NCBI GenBank assembly: GCA_963719165.1
Contig: CAVRAV010000001.1
Coordinates: 2,046,001-2,110,000, forward strand
Reading direction: 5' to 3'
Length of the DNA stretch: 64,000 nt
Source: JAOUEA01 sp963719165
Lineage (GTDB): Bacteria > Actinomycetota > UBA4738 > HRBIN12
Below are positions 39,302-48,450 of this stretch, in pieces; the first letter of the stretch is position 1; every line of letters starts with the position of its first letter. Both the position numbers and the translations under genes were made by a program. Below the pieces are notes generated by a model, which saw nothing but the letters and a program-made list of their open reading frames with translations, did not search any database and was not told where the DNA came from.

Positions 39302-41383
39302 ATGAGCATCCACCGTGCGGCGCGCGCCGCCTCCTCGTTCCTCCTGGCGGCCTGCGCCTGTGTGTGCACGGTGTTCCCGGCCTCTGCCCAGGATCAGGGC
39401 GGCGTGACGTTGACCCTCAAGGCGCAGACGCCATTCACCTCGCTCAAGGACCCGCAACTTCGCATGATCGTGGCGGCAACCAACGGATCCGAGACGGCGT
39501 ACAGCGACCTCTCTGTCGTGGTCACGATCGGCCAGGCGATCCGGTCGCGGACCCAATACGAAGCCTCCCTGCGCGAAGGGCCGGGGCTGTCTCCGGTCGC
39601 CGCCCGATCCTTCCCACAGACGGGCGCCCTCGCACCGGGGCAGACCCGCACGTTCGACGTCCGTCTCAACGTGACGGACGCCGGACTCGACCCCGCCGAC
39701 TCGTTGGTCTATCCGTCCCAGGTGGATCTGCGGAGCAGCGGTGCGCCTCTCGTTTCCCTGAACACCCCCGTCGTGCACATCGTGCGCCGGCCGGAGCAGC
39801 CCATGCGGTTGGCCTGGTGGGCTGAGGTCACCTCGCCGCCAGCCCTCGACCCCGCCGGGACGCTCGTGGACCCGGCCTTCGAGGCCTCGATCGCCCCCGG
39901 TGGTTCACTCGGATCCGAGGTCGAAGCGCTGCGGCAGATGGCCACCGATCCGTCGCGCGGCGACCCCATCGATCTCGTCATCGAGCCCGCCGTCGTGGAT
40001 CAGCTCGCGCGGATGGCCACCGGGTACGACCGTGCGGACGGCAGCACGGTCGAGGCCGGCAAGGACGGGGCGGCGAACGCCGCGGCGCTGCTCCAGTCGC
40101 TGCGGGTGGTTGCCCGGTCCCCGAGCGTCCAGGTCTCTGCGCTGCCGTTCGCGGCGCCCCAGATCCCCTCCCTGCTCGCCGGCGGGCTCCCGGGCGACCT
40201 CGAGCGGCAGCGGACCGCGGGGCGGGCCATCATGGAGACGACGCTCGGCGTCACCGGCACGGACGCGGTGGCGCGACCCCCGCAGGGCGCACTCGACGCC
40301 GCCGCGGTCGAGGACCTGGTTGGTGGCGGGTCATCCACGATCCTCGCCGACGCGGGCACCGTCGAGCGACCCCCGCAGCCCAACGAGTTCGCGCCGTTGC
40401 CCACCGCCTCGCTCTCGACACCCTCGGGGGAGCCCGCACGGCTGGTGTTGCCGGACCCGGGCACGCAAGCCCTCCTCGAGGACCCCACACTGCAGAGCGA
40501 CCCCGTCCGGGCGGCCCAGGTCGTGGTCGGAGAGCTCGCCACGATCTGGCGGGAGTCCCCCGTTCCCGCCCCACAGCCCGACGGAACACCGACCGTCCGT
40601 GGCATCGCCCTCACGTTGCCGGCGGGACTCCCTGCGCCCCTGTGGGGTCAGATCACGCGCAGGATCGCCGACGCACCGTTCCTGCGAACGGCGTTCGCCC
40701 AGGACTTCGTGGAGCAGGTGAACCCGCCGGGGCCTCCGGCTGAGATCCTCGCCCCGTCGACGGCGGCGTTCTCCAAGATCTACGCCGAGGGGATCCGCGA
40801 GGAGCGCCGTTCCGTCGACGCGTACCGCTCGATGCTCGTCACGCAGAGCCCGACCCCGACGCAGCTCGACACCGATCTGCTGTACGCGGAGTGGGGCGGA
40901 TACCTCGGCACCGTGGGCGAGCAGGCGGGGCGCGTGTGGATCGACCACGTGCATACGGTGACCGAGGACGTGTTCGCGCGGGCGCGACCCCAGACGGCGC
41001 AGATGTTCACCTTCACGGCTGCCTCGGGCACCATCCCGTTGCGCATGGGCGACCCGGGAGCGACACCGCTCAAGATCGTCGTGCAACTCCGGTCCGCGTG
41101 GTTTCGATTCCCCGACGGGCCGACGCAGGTCGTCACGCTCACGCAGCCGAACCAGGTGGTGAGCTTCCGGGTCACCGCGACGGCCGGCGGTCAGGCGCAT
41201 CCGATCCAGATGCTGGTTCGGGCGCCCTCCGGCCGGCCCCTCGCCGAGCCGCAAACGCTGTTCGTGCGCACGGCGGCGGTGAGCCGCGTGGCGCTCCTCA
41301 TCACGGTGCTCGCGGCGGTGGGCCTGGGCGTGCTGTGGACCAGACGGCTCATGCGCGTACGGAGATCCAAGCGTGCCGCCTGA
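39302..41383 (+). CDS. DUF6049 family exported/membrane protein (Rv3909-like)
   Basis: This 693-residue protein has a signal peptide (residues 1-29, AASSFLLAACACVCTVFPASAQ), a large extracellular region and one C-terminal TM helix (VALLITVLAAVGLGVLWTRR) with a basic tail. Beta-rich segments flank the region. It is always next to murJ in actinobacteria (Rv3909-Rv3910) and is presumed to act in cell-wall synthesis, but its biochemistry is unknown. TACCAT (39284-39289) could be a -10 giving a leader of about 6 nt. Its end overlaps murJ by 11 nt. Confidence 0.85.
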   Translation: MSIHRAARAASSFLLAACACVCTVFPASAQDQGGVTLTLKAQTPFTSLKDPQLRMIVAATNGSETAYSDLSVVVTIGQAIRSRTQYEASLREGPGLSPVAARSFPQTGALAPGQTRTFDVRLNVTDAGLDPADSLVYPSQVDLRSSGAPLVSLNTPVVHIVRRPEQPMRLAWWAEVTSPPALDPAGTLVDPAFEASIAPGGSLGSEVEALRQMATDPSRGDPIDLVIEPAVVDQLARMATGYDRADGSTVEAGKDGAANAAALLQSLRVVARSPSVQVSALPFAAPQIPSLLAGGLPGDLERQRTAGRAIMETTLGVTGTDAVARPPQGALDAAAVEDLVGGGSSTILADAGTVERPPQPNEFAPLPTASLSTPSGEPARLVLPDPGTQALLEDPTLQSDPVRAAQVVVGELATIWRESPVPAPQPDGTPTVRGIALTLPAGLPAPLWGQITRRIADAPFLRTAFAQDFVEQVNPPGPPAEILAPSTAAFSKIYAEGIREERRSVDAYRSMLVTQSPTPTQLDTDLLYAEWGGYLGTVGEQAGRVWIDHVHTVTEDVFARARPQTAQMFTFTAASGTIPLRMGDPGATPLKIVVQLRSAWFRFPDGPTQVVTLTQPNQVVSFRVTATAGGQAHPIQMLVRAPSGRPLAEPQTLFVRTAAVSRVALLITVLAAVGLGVLWTRRLMRVRRSKRAA

Positions 41384-43028
41384 TCCCATCCTGCCGCCGG
41401 AGGACTCCACGGCCACGTACGCGCGCAACGCCGCCCTGATGACCGTGGGCACCACCCTGTCGCGGTTCACGGGGTTCCTGCGGATCGCGGCGCAGACCGC
41501 GGCGCTCGGCGTGACCGTGAGCGCCCTCGCCGATACCTACAACAAGGCGAACACCACGCCGAACATCATCTACGAGCTCGCGCTGGGCGGGATCCTCACA
41601 TCGGTATTCGTGCCGCTGTTCGTGGAGTGGATGCAGACCCACGGCCAAGATGAGTCGTGGGCGGTGGCCGACCGTCTGCTCACCCTGGCGCTCGTCGGGC
41701 TTTCGCTCGTCGCCCTCATCGGCGCCCTCTTCGCGCCGTGGATCATCCGGGCGTATAACGTGTCCTCCGACGCAACGGGCGCCGCGCGCGCTCAGCAACT
41801 CGCCCTGGGGACGTTCTTCCTGCGCTGGTTCATGCCGCAGATCGTGTTCTACGGCATCGGGGCGATCGCGGGAGGGCTCCTGAACGCGCACCGGCGGTTC
41901 GCACCGCCGATGTTCACTCCGGTCCTCAACAACGTGATCCTCATCGCCACGTTCGCGATCTATGCCTGGATGCTGCACGGCAAAGACCCGAGCGTCGCCG
42001 GCATCGGCGCGCCCGAGCGATACGTGCTGGCGGTGGGGACCACGCTCGGGGTCGTGGCCATGACCGTCGCCCTGTGGCCCTCCCTGCGACGGCTCGGGTA
42101 TCGCTGGCACCTCCGCACGGACTGGAACCATCCCGCCCTACGGCGGCTCGCGAGGCTCTCGGGGTGGGTGGTCGTCTACGTTCTCGCGAACCAGGCCGCG
42201 TACTTCATCATCATCGCGTTGAACGCCCGGGTCCAGGGTGGCTTCACGGCCTACGCCGCAGCGTTCATCGTCGTCTCGCTCCCGCACGCCATCTTCGTCG
42301 TTTCCATCTTCACTGCGTTGATCCCCGGCATGGCCGGCCAATGGAACCTCGGACGCCCCGAGGGCGTGCGCGAGCTCTTCTCGCGCGGGGTGCGGGACAC
42401 CGTGGTCATCATCCTGCCGGCCGCGCTCGGGTTGATCGCGCTGGCGCTGCCGATCTCCCGCTTGATCTTCCAGCACTTCAACTCGGGGGGCGCCGACGCC
42501 GAGCTGATCGCGCGCGTACTCTCGGCGTTCGCCGTTGGGCTCCCGGTCTTCTCCACCTTCCAGTTGCTGACGCGCACGTTCTATGCCATGCAGGACACGA
42601 GGACGCCCGCCCTCGTCAACGTCGCAGCGGCGGTCGTGAACATCGGGGCGGACCTGCTGTTCATGCTCGTCCTCGGCTGGGGGGTGCCGGGTCTCGCGTT
42701 GGGATGGGCCGTTTCCTACGGCTTCGGGACACTCGTGATGCTGATCGTCGCGCGCGGACGACTCCACGGTCTCGACGGCCGCCGTGTGGGAGCCACGCTC
42801 GCGCGAACGTTCCCCGCCGCGCTCCTTGCCGCGCTCGCGGCCCGTGGCGCGGCTGAGTTGTTCGGCTCGGGATCGCACGGGTCCATCACCGACCTCGGCG
42901 TCGTGATCGCCGGCGTCGTCGCGGGTGTGCTTGCCTTCGGGATCTTGGCGCTTATCTTCAAGATCGAAGAGGTCGATGACGTCAAGGACGCATTGCTGCG
43001 GAGGTTCCGCACCCGACGGCGAGGATGA
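41373..43028 (+). CDS. murJ: Lipid II flippase
   Basis: This 551-residue integral membrane protein of the MviN/MurJ family moves the peptidoglycan precursor lipid II to the outer face of the membrane. About 14 hydrophobic segments are visible. Family signatures are NAALMTVGTTLSRFTGFLR, the Pro-containing TM2 segment ADTYNKANTTPNIIYELALGGILTSVFVPLF in parts and RTFYAMQDTRTPALVN. It lacks the C-terminal kinase-like and sugar-binding domains of mycobacterial MviN. The start is GTG 41373. Confidence 0.95.
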   Translation: MPPDPILPPEDSTATYARNAALMTVGTTLSRFTGFLRIAAQTAALGVTVSALADTYNKANTTPNIIYELALGGILTSVFVPLFVEWMQTHGQDESWAVADRLLTLALVGLSLVALIGALFAPWIIRAYNVSSDATGAARAQQLALGTFFLRWFMPQIVFYGIGAIAGGLLNAHRRFAPPMFTPVLNNVILIATFAIYAWMLHGKDPSVAGIGAPERYVLAVGTTLGVVAMTVALWPSLRRLGYRWHLRTDWNHPALRRLARLSGWVVVYVLANQAAYFIIIALNARVQGGFTAYAAAFIVVSLPHAIFVVSIFTALIPGMAGQWNLGRPEGVRELFSRGVRDTVVIILPAALGLIALALPISRLIFQHFNSGGADAELIARVLSAFAVGLPVFSTFQLLTRTFYAMQDTRTPALVNVAAAVVNIGADLLFMLVLGWGVPGLALGWAVSYGFGTLVMLIVARGRLHGLDGRRVGATLARTFPAALLAALAARGAAELFGSGSHGSITDLGVVIAGVVAGVLAFGILALIFKIEEVDDVKDALLRRFRTRRRG

Positions 43029-43432
43029 CCATGGACCGGCTCCACGACGAACGCGGCATGGTGGGCAAGCTCGCCGTGATCTGGATCTTGATGGCCGCCC
43101 TGCTGCTGGTGGGCGTGGTGGACGGGGTTTCGATCGCGCTCGTGCGGTTCCACCTGGCGGGCGTCGCCACGACGGCGGCCAGCGACGGCGCCGCCGACTA
43201 CCGGGTCAGCCACGATGTGGCGAGCGCCTGCGCCGTCGCCGCGAACTCGGCCAAGACCCAAGATCCGACGTTGAAGCTGGGTAAGAGCTTCTGCCTGATC
43301 GATCCCACCACCAGCGACGTCACGATCACGCTGCACAAGGAGGCCAACACGATCCTCGCCGGTCGCTTCGGCCCCACCAGGAAGTACGCGATCGTGACCG
43401 ACCGGGAGACCGACCGACCGCCCTCCGTGTAG
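43025..43432 (+). CDS. Small membrane protein of unknown function
   Basis: This 135-residue protein was not recognised. One N-terminal TM helix (LAVIWILMAALLLVGVVDGVSIAL) is preceded by a short charged cytosolic stretch, giving TadE-like topology, and an outer domain of about 95 residues has two Cys (SACAVAANSAK, KSFCLID) that could pair. Its ATG overlaps the murJ stop (ATGA), tying it to the cell-wall operon and to the sigma factor that follows. Confidence 0.75.
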   Translation: MTMDRLHDERGMVGKLAVIWILMAALLLVGVVDGVSIALVRFHLAGVATTAASDGAADYRVSHDVASACAVAANSAKTQDPTLKLGKSFCLIDPTTSDVTITLHKEANTILAGRFGPTRKYAIVTDRETDRPPSV

Positions 43433-43442
43433 CGTCTGCCGG

Positions 43443-44042
43443 GTGACCCCCGAACCCGACGGCTCGCTCGTGCGCCGATCCCAGGAGGGCGACACCGCGG
43501 CGTTCGGCGAACTGATCCGGCGGCATCAAACGCGCGTCTACAACCTGTGCCTGCGCATGCTGGGGAACCCGGAGGATGCACGAGACGCCACCCAGGACGC
43601 TTTCGTCGCCGCGATGCGGAAGCTGTCCGGGTTCCGGGGCGACGCCGCGTTCAGCACGTGGCTGCACCGCGTGGCCGTGAACGCCTGCTACGACGAGCTC
43701 CGCAGGAAACGGCGCCGGCCCATGCTGCACGTCGTTTCCGACGATGAGGACGGACGCCCGCCGGAGCCCGGACCCGCCGCCGAGGATCACGCGGACGCGA
43801 TCGCCGGGTCCATGGATGCGGCCGCGGCCCTGATGATGATCCCCGAGGAGTTCCGCCTCACCCTCGTGCTCGCCGACGTCCAGGACCTGCCCTACGAGGA
43901 GATCGCGCACATCCTCGACGTGCCCGTCGGGACCGTGAAATCACGCGTCCATCGAGGGCGACTGGCGCTCGCCCGGGTCATCGCGCCCGAACGCTCGGGG
44001 GAACCCCAGCGGCCCTCCCCGCCGTCGGAGGACTCGCCATGA
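43443..44042 (+). CDS. sigM: ECF sigma factor (SigM-like)
   Basis: This 199-residue RNA polymerase sigma factor has sigma2 at residues 10-85 (FGELIRRHQTRVYNLCLRMLG, DATQDAFVAAMRKL, FSTWLHRVAVNACYDELRRK) and sigma4 at 130-180 (PEEFRLTLVLADVQDLPYEEIAHIL, PVGTVKSRVHRGRLALAR). It is in the position of mycobacterial SigM (Rv3911). TAGCGT (43430-43435) overlaps the previous stop codon and is 7 nt before GTG 43443, so it may have its own leaderless promoter besides read-through from murJ. The anti-sigma gene overlaps its end. Confidence 0.92.
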   Translation: MTPEPDGSLVRRSQEGDTAAFGELIRRHQTRVYNLCLRMLGNPEDARDATQDAFVAAMRKLSGFRGDAAFSTWLHRVAVNACYDELRRKRRRPMLHVVSDDEDGRPPEPGPAAEDHADAIAGSMDAAAALMMIPEEFRLTLVLADVQDLPYEEIAHILDVPVGTVKSRVHRGRLALARVIAPERSGEPQRPSPPSEDSP

Positions 44043-44806
44043 CCCATCCCGCCGACGACCTCCTGACCGGGTACATCGACGGCACGCTCGCAGAGCCCGT
44101 GCGTGCTGCCGTGGACGCCCACATGGCCGCGTGTGCGCGCTGCACGAGGGACGTGGCTCGAGCCGCCGCCGCGCGCTCCGCGCTGCGGGCGATCCCCGAG
44201 GTGCCGGTGCTCGAGGACGTCACCATCCCGAGCGTCGCCAAGGCGAGCGGCCGTCCGGGCGCGCCGGGGTGGCAGCGCTGGGCGGGGGCGGCGGCGGCCG
44301 TCGCGGCGGCAGCGCTCGTGGCCGCCTTGGTGCTCCCCAAGCTGAGCGGCTCGAGCGACGGCACCAACGCGGGGGCGGCCGCGAGTACCCCGTCGACCCG
44401 GGTGGGCATTCAGCCCGATGCCTCGCAGGTGCCTCTGGAGATCCGCACCGCCGACTACGGCCCCGACGCCCTCACGGCGCTCGCCGGGCAGACGGCCGCT
44501 CGCCTTACGTCGCGGCCGCAAGGAGCGAACGCTCCGGAGGCCTCCGGCTCGGGCGCGGGCGCGGTCGCCCCCAGGGTCGGAACGGCCGAGGCAGCCGCCT
44601 CGGCCACGGCCTGCATCGAGACGGCGTTCCGCGAGGTGCCCGGCTCACTCGTCCGACTTATCCGCGCGAGCTTCCAGGGTGCGCCCGCCTACGTGGGCTT
44701 CTACGTCGAGACCCCGGGCGCGGGCCAAGCCACCGACATGCTGACGGTGCGCGTGGCGTCGGTGCACGGTTGCGCCCCGCTGTCGTTCGCCGGCGTGCCT
44801 CTTTAG
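44039..44806 (+). CDS. Zinc-finger anti-sigma factor, membrane-bound
   Basis: This 255-residue protein has an N-terminal anti-sigma domain with the HxxxCxxC zinc motif (DAHMAACARC), a TM helix near residues 83-102 (AAAAVAAAALVAALVLP) and an extracellular domain of about 150 residues rich in Ala/Gly with ASATACIETAF and two other Cys. It is expected to hold the overlapping sigma factor at the membrane until stress. This matches Rv3912 in position. Confidence 0.9.
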   Translation: MTHPADDLLTGYIDGTLAEPVRAAVDAHMAACARCTRDVARAAAARSALRAIPEVPVLEDVTIPSVAKASGRPGAPGWQRWAGAAAAVAAAALVAALVLPKLSGSSDGTNAGAAASTPSTRVGIQPDASQVPLEIRTADYGPDALTALAGQTAARLTSRPQGANAPEASGSGAGAVAPRVGTAEAAASATACIETAFREVPGSLVRLIRASFQGAPAYVGFYVETPGAGQATDMLTVRVASVHGCAPLSFAGVPL

Positions 44807-44892
44807 CGGCGGGCTCGGTTCTGGCCGCGCCGCGGCGGGATGACCTCGGGGCGGAATACGAGGTCGTTAGCGCTTGTGGGAGGATTTCGGCG

Positions 44893-45831
44893 ATGGGCGA
44901 AGACGTGCGCAGCGTGATCATCATCGGATCGGGGCCGGCCGGGTACACGGCCGCCCTCTACGCGGCGCGCGCGAACCTCGCACCGCTCGTCCTCAAAGGG
45001 CTCGAGGCCGGCGGACAGCTCATGCTCACCACCGATGTCGAGAACTACCCGGGGTTCGCCGACGGCATCCTCGGGCCGGAGTTGATGGAGCAGATGCAGA
45101 AGCAGGCCGTTCGGTTCGGAGCGGAGATCCTGAGCGTGCACGTCACGGACGTCGACCTGTCCCGACGACCGTTCGAGGTCCGAGCGGGCGACCAGAGCTG
45201 GCGCGCCAGGACCCTGATCGTGGCGACCGGGGCCACCGCCAAGTGGCTCGGGGTCCCGGGTGAGGATCGCCTGCGAGGGCGTGGCGTGAGCGCGTGCGCT
45301 ACGTGCGACGGATTCTTCTTCCGCGATCGCGAGCTCGTCGTCGTGGGGGGTGGCGACACCGCGATGGAAGAAGCCACCTTCCTCACGAAGTTCGCGAGCA
45401 AGGTGACCATCGTGCACCGTCGCGACGAGTTCCGCGCCTCTCCGATCATGGCCCGGCGGGCCCTGGACAACCCCAGGATCGAGGTGATCTGGGACTCCGT
45501 GGTTCGGGAGATCCTGGGCGAGGACTCGGTGGTCGGCGTCACCCTGCGCAACGTGAAGACCGGCGAGGAGCGGACGTTGCCTACCGACGGTGTGTTCATG
45601 GGGATCGGTCACACCCCCAACACCGGCATGTTCGAGGGCAAGCTCGAACTCGTCGACGGTTACATCCAGGTGCAGGAGCCGAGGACGTTCACGAGCGTCG
45701 AGGGGGTGTTCGCGGCCGGTGACGTCACCGACACGATCTACCGCCAGGCGGTGACGGCTGCAGGGCAGGGTTGCAAGGCCGCCATCGACGCGGAACGACT
45801 CCTCGAAGACGAGGATCACCACGGCGTGTGA
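44893..45831 (+). CDS. trxB: Thioredoxin-disulfide reductase
   Basis: This 312-residue FAD/NADPH enzyme reduces thioredoxin. The FAD site VIIIGSGPAGYTAALYAAR, redox pair ACATCDG, NADPH-binding VVVGGGDTAMEE and C-terminal FAD segment GVFAAGDVTD are all present. GGGAGG lies 8-9 nt before ATG 44893. It is followed by its partner trxA and stands in the Rv3913 position. Confidence 0.97.
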   Translation: MGEDVRSVIIIGSGPAGYTAALYAARANLAPLVLKGLEAGGQLMLTTDVENYPGFADGILGPELMEQMQKQAVRFGAEILSVHVTDVDLSRRPFEVRAGDQSWRARTLIVATGATAKWLGVPGEDRLRGRGVSACATCDGFFFRDRELVVVGGGDTAMEEATFLTKFASKVTIVHRRDEFRASPIMARRALDNPRIEVIWDSVVREILGEDSVVGVTLRNVKTGEERTLPTDGVFMGIGHTPNTGMFEGKLELVDGYIQVQEPRTFTSVEGVFAAGDVTDTIYRQAVTAAGQGCKAAIDAERLLEDEDHHGV

Positions 45832-45898
45832 GCGGGAATCCCGCGCACGTATCCCTGGTTGGACAGGGAGTCGTCCCGGCGCTGTGCCCGCGGGGACG
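45832..45898 (+). repeat. Three successive small hairpins between trxB and trxA
   Basis: GCGGG-AAT-CCCGC (45832-45844), TCCCTG-6nt-CAGGGA (45852-45869) and CGTCCC-15nt-GGGACG (45872-45898) follow one another. They could be processing or partial termination signals that set the trxB:trxA ratio. Confidence 0.35.
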
Positions 45899-45927
45899 AA
45901 CCGACGAGCGAACGAGGAGCGATCCAG

Positions 45928-46251
45928 ATGACGAACATGGGTGAGGTAGACGACCAGGCATTCCAAACCACCGTGCTCGACTCGGAAACCCCGGTGCTGG
46001 TGGATTTCTGGGCCGAATGGTGCGTCCCATGTCACATGGTCTCCCCCGTGGTGGAGGAGATCGGCCAGGAGAAGGGCGACGCGTTGAAGGTCGTCAAACT
46101 CAACATCGACGACAACCAGGTGACCACCCGCCAGTACGGCGTGATGTCGATCCCCTCGCTGATCCTGTTCAAGGGAGGCCAGGAGGTTTCGCGCGTGATC
46201 GGCGCGCGGCCCAAGGACACGATCTTGAAGGACATCGACCCGCACCTGTGA
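45928..46251 (+). CDS. trxA: Thioredoxin
   Basis: This 107-residue cytosolic dithiol protein has active site FWAEWCVPCH (WCVPC rather than the commoner WCGPC), the cis-Pro in MSIPSLILFKGG and the usual fold length. A GAGGAG site precedes ATG 45928. It is the substrate of the upstream TrxB. Confidence 0.96.
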   Translation: MTNMGEVDDQAFQTTVLDSETPVLVDFWAEWCVPCHMVSPVVEEIGQEKGDALKVVKLNIDDNQVTTRQYGVMSIPSLILFKGGQEVSRVIGARPKDTILKDIDPHL

Positions 46252-46306
46252 GGCCGCAGGCCCTCGTTCGGTTGCCGACCCGACGGGGGCGGGGCAGACT
46301 CGAGCC

Positions 46307-47325
46307 GTGCGCATCTATCGCCTCGGCGACGAGGGCCCCGAGATCCTCGACATCCAGCGACGTCTCGCGGACCTGTCGATCCTCGTGGATCCGGCCGAGC
46401 CGGCTGGGCAGTTCGGAACGGCGACGTATGCTGCCGTGCAAGCCTTCCAGGCCGATCGGAGCCTGCGCGTCGACGGCCTCGTCGGGCCGGATACGTGGGG
46501 GCAACTCGTCGAGGCCGGCTACCGGCTCGGCGACCGCACGCTTTATCTGCACGCTCCGTTCTTCCGCGGGGACGACGTCCGCGGGCTCCAGCGGAAGCTG
46601 AACGCCCTCGGGTTCGACGCCGGCCGCGAGGACAGCATGTACGGCCCGAACACCGATCGAGCCTTCCGCGAATTCCAGCGCAACGTGGGCGAGGAACCCG
46701 ATGGCATCGTGGGGCTCCTCGCCATCGCCTCGCTCGAGCGGATGCGGCCGCAAGAGGGGGGCTCGGCCGGGCCCTCGTGCGTGAGCAGGAAGAGCTCCGG
46801 CACCGGCGGGTCTCGATCGAAGGAGCCGTGGTCGCGATCGATCCGAGCGGGGGCGAAGGGGATCGCGTGGGCTATGCCGTTGCGGAGGCCGTGCGCGACG
46901 CGCTCTCGGCGGCCGGCGGCGCGCCCACGCTCATGCGTGGACCGGGAGACGACCCCACACCCTCCGACCGAGCCCGGGCGGCCAACATCTCGGGAGCGGC
47001 AGCGTGCGTCTCGATCCATCTCCGTGTGCAGGCGGCCGAGCCCGGGGGGCCGACGTGCTCGTATTTCGGCAACGCGGCAACGCATTCGCCCGCCGGGATG
47101 CTGCTCGCGACGTCGATCCTCGAAGAGCTCGAACGGGAGTTCCGGTGCTCAGGGCGGCTGCAGCGGCTCACCGTCGCCATGCTGCGCGAGACGAGGATGC
47201 CTGCGGTGCAGGTCGAACCGACTTTCGGCGGAGGCGTCACTCCCGACACGGCCGCGGACCCGAGATTCCCGGAACGGGTGGGCGCCGCCGTGGCTCGCGG
47301 CGTGCAGCGCTTCCTCGACGCCTAG
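46307..47325 (+). pseudogene. CwlM-like peptidoglycan-binding / amidase_3 protein, frameshifted
   Basis: From GTG 46307 two peptidoglycan-binding domains are read (LGDEGPEILDIQRRLADL, YAAVQAFQADRSLRVDGLVG; then GDDVRGLQRKLNALGF, AFREFQRNVG). At a six-G run (about 46756-46761) the frame is lost. The amidase_3 domain continues in another frame to 47325 (RVSIEGAVVAIDP, ANISGAAACVSIHL, MPAVQVEPTFGGG, VARGVQRFLDA). A seventh G would restore a protein of about 339 residues. The zinc motif DPGHGG reads DPSGGEGD, so the first zinc His is missing and amidase activity is doubtful. Mycobacterial CwlM (Rv3915), at the same position, regulates peptidoglycan synthesis. Confidence 0.85.
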
Positions 47326-47462
47326 CCTCCCCGAGCGGCCCGCGCCGCCAAGGCGAGCACGATCCCCAGCGCGGCGCCGAGGAGCGCGGCGTGCAGCGCC
47401 CGCTGGGCCTCGCTCGGCGGGAGACCGATGCCATCCGTCGCGGGCGGTGAGTCGGGCGTCAT
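47322..47462 (-). CDS. 46-residue single-pass membrane protein
   Basis: This short gene runs opposite to its neighbours and shares its stop region with the cwlM-like gene. The product starts MTPDSPPATDGIGLPPSEAQ, then has one hydrophobic helix (LHAALLGAALGIVLALAA) and ends RAARGG. TAGCAT (47477-47472) lies 9 nt before the ATG. Codon third positions are almost all G or C, as in real genes here. Function is unknown. Confidence 0.5.
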   Translation of the reverse strand: MTPDSPPATDGIGLPPSEAQRALHAALLGAALGIVLALAARAARGG

Positions 47463-47470
47463 GACCCGGC

Positions 47471-47477
47471 TATGCTA
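47471..47477. promoter_or_regulatory. Overlapping divergent -10 elements (TATGCTA)
   Basis: Read forward, TATGCT (47471-47476) is 8 nt before the oxidoreductase ATG. Read in reverse, TAGCAT (47477-47472) is 9 nt before the small membrane protein ATG. One symmetric 7-bp sequence may therefore drive both genes. Confidence 0.5.
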
Positions 47478-47484
47478 CGCGCCG

Positions 47485-48444
47485 ATGCGCTTCTGCCTGA
47501 TGTTCGAAGGACAAGAGGGCGTGACCTGGGACGAATGGGTCGCCGCCGCACTGGCAGCTGAACGACTCGGGTTCGACGCGATCTTCACCTCGGACCACTA
47601 CCTGAGTGTCATGGGCGATCGCGATCGCGGATCCTCCGACGCCTGGACCTTGCTCGCCGGGCTCGCTGCGGTGACCTCGACGATCCGTCTGGGCACGCTC
47701 GTGTCTCCGGTCACGTTCCGAGAGCCCGCGGTGCTGGCGAAGGCGGCGGTGACCGTCGATCGCATCAGCGCTGGCCGGGTCGAGATCGGCATGGGCGCGG
47801 GCTGGTGGGAGGAAGAGCATCGTGCGCACGGGTTCCGGTTCCCGCCCGTCGACGAGCGGTTCGGCAAGTTGGAGGAGCAGCTCGAGATCGTCCACGGCCT
47901 CCTCACCGAGGACGTGTTCACGTTCGAGGGCCGGTACTACACGCTGCGAGACGTGCCGTTCGCTCCGAAGGCCCTCCAGTCTCCCCACCCGCCGATCATC
48001 GTTGGGGGCGCCGGCGGACCGCGAGTCGCCGGACTCGTGTCGCGATGGGCCGACGAGTTCAACACGGTGGGCGTGGGGCCCGCCGAGGCCGGAGAACGGA
48101 TCGCCGCGGTGCGCGCGCAACTGGATCGAGACGGTCGGGACCAGCGGACGCTCACGACATCGGTGATGACGTGGTGCTACGTGGGGAGCACCCAGGACGA
48201 GGCGATGGACCGCGTGCGCCAGGTGTCCGATCGGTCGATGCGGGCGGAGCGCTTCGCGGACGAGCTCGACGAGCTGCGCGCCACGTGCGTGGTGGGATCG
48301 CCCGACCAGGCGGCGGCGCGCCTGCGCGACTATGAGGCGGCCGGCGTGCAACGCATCATGCTGAACCACGAGCTGTTCGATGACCTGGAGATGCTGGAGA
48401 TCCTTGCCGCGCAGGTCTTTCCTCAAGTGCCCCGCGGCGCGTGA
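47485..48444 (+). CDS. LLM-class (F420-dependent type) oxidoreductase
   Basis: This 319-residue luciferase-like TIM-barrel protein has AERLGFDAIFTSDHYL, TIRLGTLVSPVTFREPAVLAKAA in parts, RVEIGMGAGWWEEEH and HPPIIVGGAGGPRVAGLVSRWADEFN in parts. The signatures match the F420-binding group found in actinobacteria; FMN use cannot be excluded. Start ATG 47485 is chosen over an upstream ATG that overlaps the opposing small gene. The substrate is unknown. An SDR gene follows 6 nt later. Confidence 0.9.
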   Translation: MRFCLMFEGQEGVTWDEWVAAALAAERLGFDAIFTSDHYLSVMGDRDRGSSDAWTLLAGLAAVTSTIRLGTLVSPVTFREPAVLAKAAVTVDRISAGRVEIGMGAGWWEEEHRAHGFRFPPVDERFGKLEEQLEIVHGLLTEDVFTFEGRYYTLRDVPFAPKALQSPHPPIIVGGAGGPRVAGLVSRWADEFNTVGVGPAEAGERIAAVRAQLDRDGRDQRTLTTSVMTWCYVGSTQDEAMDRVRQVSDRSMRAERFADELDELRATCVVGSPDQAAARLRDYEAAGVQRIMLNHELFDDLEMLEILAAQVFPQVPRGA

Positions 48445-48450
48445 TCTTCC

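Noticed and set aside
46756..46761. Programmed ribosomal frameshifting in the cwlM-like gene
   Set aside because: No slippery heptamer with a downstream structure was evident, and two other single-base frameshifts in the window favour sequence error.
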